The notes under the pieces: generated by a model
What the model was told of the DNA's origin: nothing
Databases searched by the model: none
What the model saw: the letters and a program-made list of their open reading frames with translations, nothing else
Assembly: GCF_963663645.1 (NCBI RefSeq)
Contig: NZ_OY760503.1
Span: forward strand, 2,237,501-2,301,500
DNA: 64,000 bases
From: an uncultured Trichococcus sp.
GTDB lineage: Bacteria; Bacillota; Bacilli; Lactobacillales; Aerococcaceae
Direction: 5' to 3'
Position numbers and translations under genes: made by a program
Shown here: positions 59,257 through 64,000 of the stretch, piece by piece
How positions within the stretch are numbered: the stretch's first letter is position 1
How the letters are laid out: each line of letters starts with the position of its first letter

Positions 59257-59365
59257 ACTAGCCATGGGGATAAGAAGCCCAAGAATGGCATAATTGAAAA
59301 AAAACCTGAATTAGAGTATAGTTTTCCCTATCGACAAATAAAATAGCTTACAGGACGTGAAATGG

Positions 59366-60634
59366 ATGGAATATAAATTAAAGCAAGGCGTTACGGCCTA
59401 TATCGCGCCTTCCGACAAATACAAAACCGTATTGATCCAATACAAATTCAGGGCGATCTTCGGCGGTAGAACCGCAACGGAACGTTCTTTGGTGAAGAAT
59501 ATGCTCGAAACGAACAGCAAGCAGTACCCTAGCCAAAACGAGATGGATCTGAAGCTGGCCAGCCTTTACGGTGCGACGCTACATACGCAATCCCAACGCT
59601 TCGGCAAGCAGCATGTGGTGACGATCAGCCTGTCCGTCGTCAATGATAAATTCATCGGAGGCGACGATAAGCTTTTGGAAGAGGCGTTCGCTTTTCTGGA
59701 AGAAATCATCTTCAGGCCCAATGCCGAGGACGGAAAGTTCCATGAGAAGACTTTTTTGAGGGAAAAGGGAAATCTGAATAATTATTTCGAGTCTCTGATC
59801 GAAGACAAGTCAGCTTATGCGCGTATGCGCTTGAACCAAGTGCTGTTTGAAGGGACGGATCAGGCTTATCAAGGCATCGGTGATGCCGGGTTCCTTGAGG
59901 ATATCACAGCGGGCAGTCTGTTCGAATGCTATGAAGAGATGATCGGGTCGAATCAGTTGGACATTCTCGTTTCGGGTGATGTTGCGCCTGAACGGATACT
60001 GAAAATATTGGCTGCCCAAAAGCTTTCGGACAGGAAAGAAATCGAAAAAGAGGTATTCTATCACCGCGAAAAGAATTCGGAACCCGTCACTTCAAGCGAG
60101 GCCAAAGACATCAATCAAGGCAAGCTGTTTTTCGGGTTTTCCTCACCCGTCTATTACATGAATGACCATTATTTTGCCGGGTTGGTTTTTGATGGACTGT
60201 TTGGGGGATTCCCTCATTCAAAACTGTTCCAGAATGTCCGTGAAAAAGCGAGTTTAGCCTACACGGCTTCAAGCGGATTGGACTTCCTGCGCGGGGTCAT
60301 GATTGTTGGCACCGGCATCGAGTTTGATAAGCGGGAGCAAGTCGAGGAAATTGTTTTGGCACAACTGCAGGATATGCAAGCGGGTGATTTCCCGGATGCG
60401 CTGATTGCACAGACAAAAAGCATGCTGATCAACCACTTCAAACAAAATGACGATTATCAAGGCAGAAGTTTGGCAAAACGGTACCAGGATATCCTCATCA
60501 TAGAAAATCCTCTTTCGCAGGAAGAGTGGATCGCCGGCTTGAATGCGGTGACGAAGGAGCAGATTGTTGCTGTTGCGGATAAAATGACTTTGCAAGCGAT
60601 ATTTTTCTTGAAAGGCGAGGCTACAGATGAATAA
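59366..60634 (+). CDS. ymfF: M16-family peptidase-like protein YmfF (no HxxEH)
   Basis: Insulinase/M16-like protein of 422 residues, inactive partner of the next gene. The ATG at 59366 is chosen; a GTG 9 bases upstream lies on the ribosome binding site. The N-terminal half should carry HxxEH zinc ligands but none is seen; the regions SLVKNMLETNSKQYPSQNEM and GKLFFGFSSPVYYMN fit family folds. Such inactive-active pairs work together in M16B enzymes. In B. subtilis ymfF-ymfH-ymfI-ymfM-pgsA occur in this order; in lactococci and enterococci homologues link to pheromone or peptide handling. Confidence 0.88.
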   Translation: MEYKLKQGVTAYIAPSDKYKTVLIQYKFRAIFGGRTATERSLVKNMLETNSKQYPSQNEMDLKLASLYGATLHTQSQRFGKQHVVTISLSVVNDKFIGGDDKLLEEAFAFLEEIIFRPNAEDGKFHEKTFLREKGNLNNYFESLIEDKSAYARMRLNQVLFEGTDQAYQGIGDAGFLEDITAGSLFECYEEMIGSNQLDILVSGDVAPERILKILAAQKLSDRKEIEKEVFYHREKNSEPVTSSEAKDINQGKLFFGFSSPVYYMNDHYFAGLVFDGLFGGFPHSKLFQNVREKASLAYTASSGLDFLRGVMIVGTGIEFDKREQVEEIVLAQLQDMQAGDFPDALIAQTKSMLINHFKQNDDYQGRSLAKRYQDILIIENPLSQEEWIAGLNAVTKEQIVAVADKMTLQAIFFLKGEATDE

Positions 60635-61928
60635 AATACACTATGAAGCTCTTGACGAAACCGTCTATACGGAAGTGTTGGAAAACGGCTTGCAGGTAGT
60701 CCTGATTCCGAAAAACAATTATTCCAAAACCTATGGCATTTTCACGACTAATTTTGGCTCGATCGATAACCAGTTTGTGCCGATAAACGGAGACAAGGAA
60801 ATCAAAATTCCGGACGGCATCGCACATTTCCTTGAGCACAAATTGTTTGAAGGCGAAGACCATGATGCTTTTGAAGATTTTGCGAAGTATGGCGCTTCAG
60901 CGAATGCCTTCACTTCCTTCACGCGCACAAGCTATCTCTTTTCGGCCACGGATAATGTCAAAGAAAACACGAACAGCCTGCTTGACTTCGTTCAAGATCC
61001 GCATTTCACGGCGGAAGGCACTGAAAAGGAAAAAGGGATCATTGCCCAAGAAATCCGCATGTATGAAGATAATCCGGGATGGCAACTTTTTTACGGGTTG
61101 CTGCGTAACCTTTATCCAGAACATCCGCTTTCCGTCGATATAGCCGGAACGGTGGACAGCATCCAGGCAATCTCGCCGGAATTGCTGCAAATCTGTTATG
61201 ACACGTTCTACCATCCGTCCAACATGAACCTATTGATGATCGGCAATTTCGCTCCCGAAGAAATGATGGATACGATCAAACAAAACCAAGCCGGTAAGAT
61301 TTTTCTTCCGGCCAAGCCGATCCAGCGCACTTTGCCGCCAACCTCGATTGAGGACATCATTCCGTACAAAGCAATCGAAATGGATGTGCAGCGTCCGAAA
61401 GTGATGATTGGCGTGAAAGGTTTGGATGCGGATGTGACCGGAAACGAAGCCGAAAAATACAAAATCTGTGGATCGCTGTTGCTGGAACTGCTTTTCGGCA
61501 GGAGCTCCACGCATTTCATTGATCTATACGACAGCGGTTTGATCGATGACAGCTTCGGCTACTCCTTCAATCTGGACCGTTCCTTCCATTTCATGGCCAT
61601 CGAATCGGATACGGAAGAACCGGAACTGCTGGAGGAAAAACTGAAACGGATTCTGTTGGATTGGGAAACGGATGCTAATCTGACGAACGAGAAATTTGAT
61701 TTACTGAAGAAGAGCATGATCGGAGAACAATTGCAGGCTTTCAATTCCCTGGAATACATCGCAAATCACTATAGCACATTGCTGTTTTCTGGAGCGGAAC
61801 TTTTCGAAGTCGTTCCGTTGATCGAAGAAACCAGTCTGGAGGACATCCGAAGATTTGCCGAGAGTTATCTCAAAGAACAAATCATGAGCTCCTACGTGAT
61901 TCTCCAGAAGGGAGCAAAACAGCAATGA
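60627..61928 (+). CDS. ymfH: M16-family zinc metallopeptidase YmfH
   Basis: Catalytic M16B subunit, 433 residues. The inverted zinc motif HFLEH (HxxEH) lies at about residue 72 in GIAHFLEHKLFEGEDHDAF, with the distal Glu in the following helices (EKEKGIIAQEIRMYEDNPGW). The start overlaps the ymfF stop by 8 bp, consistent with co-assembly. The stop overlaps ymfI by 4 bp (ATGA). No signal peptide, so it acts in the cytosol. Confidence 0.93.
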   Translation: MNKIHYEALDETVYTEVLENGLQVVLIPKNNYSKTYGIFTTNFGSIDNQFVPINGDKEIKIPDGIAHFLEHKLFEGEDHDAFEDFAKYGASANAFTSFTRTSYLFSATDNVKENTNSLLDFVQDPHFTAEGTEKEKGIIAQEIRMYEDNPGWQLFYGLLRNLYPEHPLSVDIAGTVDSIQAISPELLQICYDTFYHPSNMNLLMIGNFAPEEMMDTIKQNQAGKIFLPAKPIQRTLPPTSIEDIIPYKAIEMDVQRPKVMIGVKGLDADVTGNEAEKYKICGSLLLELLFGRSSTHFIDLYDSGLIDDSFGYSFNLDRSFHFMAIESDTEEPELLEEKLKRILLDWETDANLTNEKFDLLKKSMIGEQLQAFNSLEYIANHYSTLLFSGAELFEVVPLIEETSLEDIRRFAESYLKEQIMSSYVILQKGAKQQ

Positions 61929-62650
61929 AAGCTGCTTTGGTGACGGGGGCCTCCGGGGACATCGGCACATCCATCGCAAGGGATCTGGCAGGTTCAGGCT
62001 GGTCGCTTTACCTGCATTATCATTCCAATCGAGAAAAAATCAATCGGTTGCTTTCGGAACTGCAATCTGCCTATCCCAAACAGGAATTTTATCCAATCTG
62101 CCTGGATTTTACCGATGAAGCGGGTGTTTCGACACTTGCTGACCATATTTTTTCGCTCCAAGCGATTGTTTTTGCGCACGGCAAGACTGAATATGGATTA
62201 CTTCAGGATATGACGTCCCTGCAAATGGATATTTTGTGGGAAACCCACGTCAAAATGCCTATCCTGATCATCCAAGCGCTCCAGGAAAAAATCGCCCGCT
62301 CGCGCAACGGACGCATCGTCTTCATCAGCTCCGTCTATGGAGAGGCCGGCAGCGGGCTGGAAGTGCTCTACAGCACCGTCAAAGGGGCGCAGATCGCCTT
62401 CGTGAAAGCCTACAGCAAGGAAGTGGCCTCAATCGGAGTAACCGTCAATGCCATCTGTCCGGGAGCAATCGATACGCAGATGAACGCTCATCTGGAGAGC
62501 GATGAAAAAGAGGCCCTTCTTGAAGAAATCCCTCTGGGCAGACTGGGTAAACCGGATGAGATCAGCTTCTGGGTTTCCCAACTACTGAAGGAAGACAGTC
62601 GCTATATGACGGGACAGGCTATTTACGTATCCGGCGGATGGCTCAGGTAA
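61925..62650 (+). CDS. ymfI: Short-chain dehydrogenase/reductase YmfI
   Basis: SDR oxidoreductase of 241 residues resembling FabG. The NAD(P)-binding motif is TGASGDIGTSIARDL, the NAG-like region is FAHGKTEYG, and the Ser-Tyr-Lys active site is visible as FISSVYGEAGSG and YSTVKGAQ. The C-terminal QAIYVSGGWL is typical. Substrate unknown; in B. subtilis it is the same neighbour of the ymfFH peptidases. It is joined to ymfH by a 4-bp overlap. Confidence 0.92.
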   Translation: MKAALVTGASGDIGTSIARDLAGSGWSLYLHYHSNREKINRLLSELQSAYPKQEFYPICLDFTDEAGVSTLADHIFSLQAIVFAHGKTEYGLLQDMTSLQMDILWETHVKMPILIIQALQEKIARSRNGRIVFISSVYGEAGSGLEVLYSTVKGAQIAFVKAYSKEVASIGVTVNAICPGAIDTQMNAHLESDEKEALLEEIPLGRLGKPDEISFWVSQLLKEDSRYMTGQAIYVSGGWLR

Positions 62651-62736
62651 AACAGTATAGGAACTCCTTGTGAAGGAGTTTTATGGTATAATACCCATGG
62701 CAACTTCGGGATTTGCAAGTGAAGGCAGGTGAAGAA

Positions 62737-63612
62737 ATGGTTCAAATTGGGGAAATCCTAAAAAGTGCTAGACTTTCCAAAGGGTACACATTGGACGATC
62801 TACAGCAAATGACTAAAATACAGAAGCGGTATTTGATTGCGATTGAAGAAGGCGATTTTGAGATTATGCCGGGCAATTTCTATGTGCGTGCCTTCATCAA
62901 GCAATACGCAGATACTGTGGGCTTGGATGGCGACCGCTTATTAGGGGACCATGCAAGTGTGATTCCGGAAATACATGGGAGCAGCCAAGTGGAGGATTCC
63001 GTTGCTTTTTCTCCCACTCGCTCCGAGACCAAAAGAGCTTCTAAAAAGACGAATTTCAATTATGGCGGCTCCGTCCAGAGCCAGTTGCCGACTTTTCTGT
63101 TGGCTGTGGCGGTAGTTGCCATCGTGCTGGTTGTCTGGAAGGCCACCTTGAACAATGACGATGAGCAGGTTCAGATCGAAGTGGCTTCGACCATCAGTCA
63201 GACAACCTTGGCATCGCAAGAGACGGTTTCAAGCAGCACCGAGCAGACAGACAGTGCCAGTGTCACAGAACAAGCAGCCCAAGTGGCCTTGGTTTCGTCT
63301 GCCGATGGTTATGCGGAATATGACGTCACCAGTTTGTCGTTGCCATCGGAATTGAAAATCTCCACGGTGGCAGGGGGCAGTTCCTGGATCAGCGTAAGCG
63401 TAAACGGGGTAGTCCAAGAGCCTACCGGGATCGTAAACGGTGAAAATCCGCTGACGATCGCGCTGCCGGTGGACGCAAGCGCGATTGAAGTCATAGTCGG
63501 CGTGATGCCGGCAACAATCATCGAACTGGATGGCACAGTTGTCGCAATGCCGGCCGATTATCAAGAGATTCAGACCCAAACCTTATCCTTTACCATCCAA
63601 GGTGCAGAATAA
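62737..63612 (+). CDS. rodZ: RodZ-like helix-turn-helix membrane protein (YmfM)
   Basis: Cell-shape protein that couples MreB to the wall machinery; 291 residues. ATG at 62737 follows AGGTGAAG; a GTG/TTG upstream in frame is unlikely. The N-terminal HTH_25 domain ([36 protein letters not shown]), one membrane helix ([18 protein letters not shown] near residue 115), a Ser/Thr-rich extracellular linker and a C-terminal DUF4115 domain ([10 protein letters not shown], ending in SFTIQG) follow the RodZ plan. pgsA follows, as in most Bacillota. Confidence 0.92.
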   Translation: MVQIGEILKSARLSKGYTLDDLQQMTKIQKRYLIAIEEGDFEIMPGNFYVRAFIKQYADTVGLDGDRLLGDHASVIPEIHGSSQVEDSVAFSPTRSETKRASKKTNFNYGGSVQSQLPTFLLAVAVVAIVLVVWKATLNNDDEQVQIEVASTISQTTLASQETVSSSTEQTDSASVTEQAAQVALVSSADGYAEYDVTSLSLPSELKISTVAGGSSWISVSVNGVVQEPTGIVNGENPLTIALPVDASAIEVIVGVMPATIIELDGTVVAMPADYQEIQTQTLSFTIQGAE

Positions 63613-63641
63613 GTCAGGACACATTAAAGGAGTTGCATAAG

Positions 63642-64000
63642 TTGAATTTACCTAATAAATTGACAGTGGTGCGGATTTTGATGATTCCGTTGTTCATGAT
63701 CGTCACCTTGGTCCCATTTGATTGGGGGACCCTCACGATTGCCCAATCACAGATTGCGGTCAATCAACTGGTCGGAGCCGCCATTTTTGCCGTTGCCAGT
63801 TTTACGGATTGGCTGGATGGTTACATCGCGAGAAGGGACGGGTTGGTCACCAACTTCGGGAAATTTGCTGATCCGTTGGCGGACAAGATGCTTGTCGCCA
63901 CTGCCATGATCGTGCTTGTCGGGCAAGGCCTGGCTCCGTCGTGGATCGTCAGCATCATCATCAGTAGGGAACTGGCAGTTACGGGCTTGCGCCTGTTGTT
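63642..64000 (+). CDS. pgsA: CDP-diacylglycerol-glycerol-3-phosphate 3-phosphatidyltransferase (3' partial)
   Basis: Makes phosphatidylglycerol phosphate from CDP-DAG and glycerol 3-phosphate. TTG at 63642 follows AAAGGAG at 9 bases and gives N-L-P-N-K-L-T-V-V-R-I after the initiator, the normal PgsA start. The CDP-alcohol phosphotransferase signature (DG-x2-AR-x8-G-x3-D-x3-D) is complete across SFTDWLDGYIARRDGLVTN and FGKFADPLADKM. The gene runs off the window after about 119 codons; the last third is missing. It is downstream of rodZ, as in B. subtilis. Confidence 0.95.
   Translation, partial: MNLPNKLTVVRILMIPLFMIVTLVPFDWGTLTIAQSQIAVNQLVGAAIFAVASFTDWLDGYIARRDGLVTNFGKFADPLADKMLVATAMIVLVGQGLAPSWIVSIIISRELAVTGLRLL

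Overview
The window is a contiguous piece of chromosome from a low-to-mid GC Gram-positive bacterium. The gene content and order (ffh-rpsP-khpA-rimM-trmD-rplS, yitUVW, tgt-yajC-comN, cshB/yqgB/sodA, rpmG-yqgN-yqgP-glcK-yqgU, ymfFHI-rodZ-pgsA) match Bacillota. The fermentative AdhE, an ArlRS-like two-component pair, TTG/GTG starts with strong AGGAGG ribosome binding sites, and the absence of sporulation genes point to Lactobacillales. A Carnobacteriaceae member such as Trichococcus is my best guess, but the genus is not proven by anything I can see. No rRNA, tRNA, prophage or CRISPR array was recognised.

Layout. 1-3.9 kb: signal recognition particle GTPase (5' truncated by the window), ribosomal proteins S16 and L19 and rRNA/tRNA maturation factors. 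4-6.5 kb: a small unknown protein, then the yitU-yitV-yitW block. 6.5-9.2 kb: clpB under a perfect CtsR operator. 9.4-12.4 kb: an overlapping nfeD-floA-unknown membrane protein operon and a TIM-barrel protein. 12.5-14.4 kb: tgt-yajC-comN. 14.5-17.7 kb: adhE with a long, structured 5' region carrying cre-like and Rex-like sites. 17.9-20.6 kb: an autoregulated DtxR-type regulator, dinB and a ZIP metal transporter. 20.7-23.3 kb: a collapsed ytkL pseudogene followed by ytoI and nrnA. 23.3-28.1 kb: zwf, cshB, a DUF1189 protein and sodA. 28.2-31.1 kb: an OhrR-like regulator with an ABC exporter and a DUF2177 protein. 31.1-33.7 kb: a DhaL-DegV fusion (FakA-like plus FakB-like) and a DUF1295 membrane protein. 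33.7-39.7 kb: YfhO, a class B PBP, an MltG-like fragment protein and a membrane-anchored HTH protein. 39.9-44.3 kb: rpmG, yqgN, rhomboid, glcK, yqgU, a rhodanese-like protein and a tiny DUF4044-like protein. 44.4-48.3 kb: gnd and an ArlRS-like pair. 48.4-51.4 kb: yidC and acyP, a TnpB-only IS605-group element, and a DUF1033 gene whose upstream region the element appears to interrupt. 51.6-59.2 kb: ftsK/spoIIIE and a nucleoside ABC importer (BMP lipoprotein, NupO, NupP, NupQ). 59.4-64 kb: ymfF-ymfH-ymfI-rodZ and the start of pgsA.

How the genes work together. Most of the region is housekeeping: translation, protein quality control, cell wall and division, and central carbon flux (glcK, zwf and gnd feed the pentose phosphate pathway; adhE disposes of reductant). 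The less ordinary items are the DhaL-DegV fusion, the deletion-derived ytkL remnant, the shared 22-bp element in the rpsP and rplS promoters, the structured adhE leader, and the TnpB element. I found no clearly novel multi-gene defence or biosynthetic system; the best leads are listed as findings.
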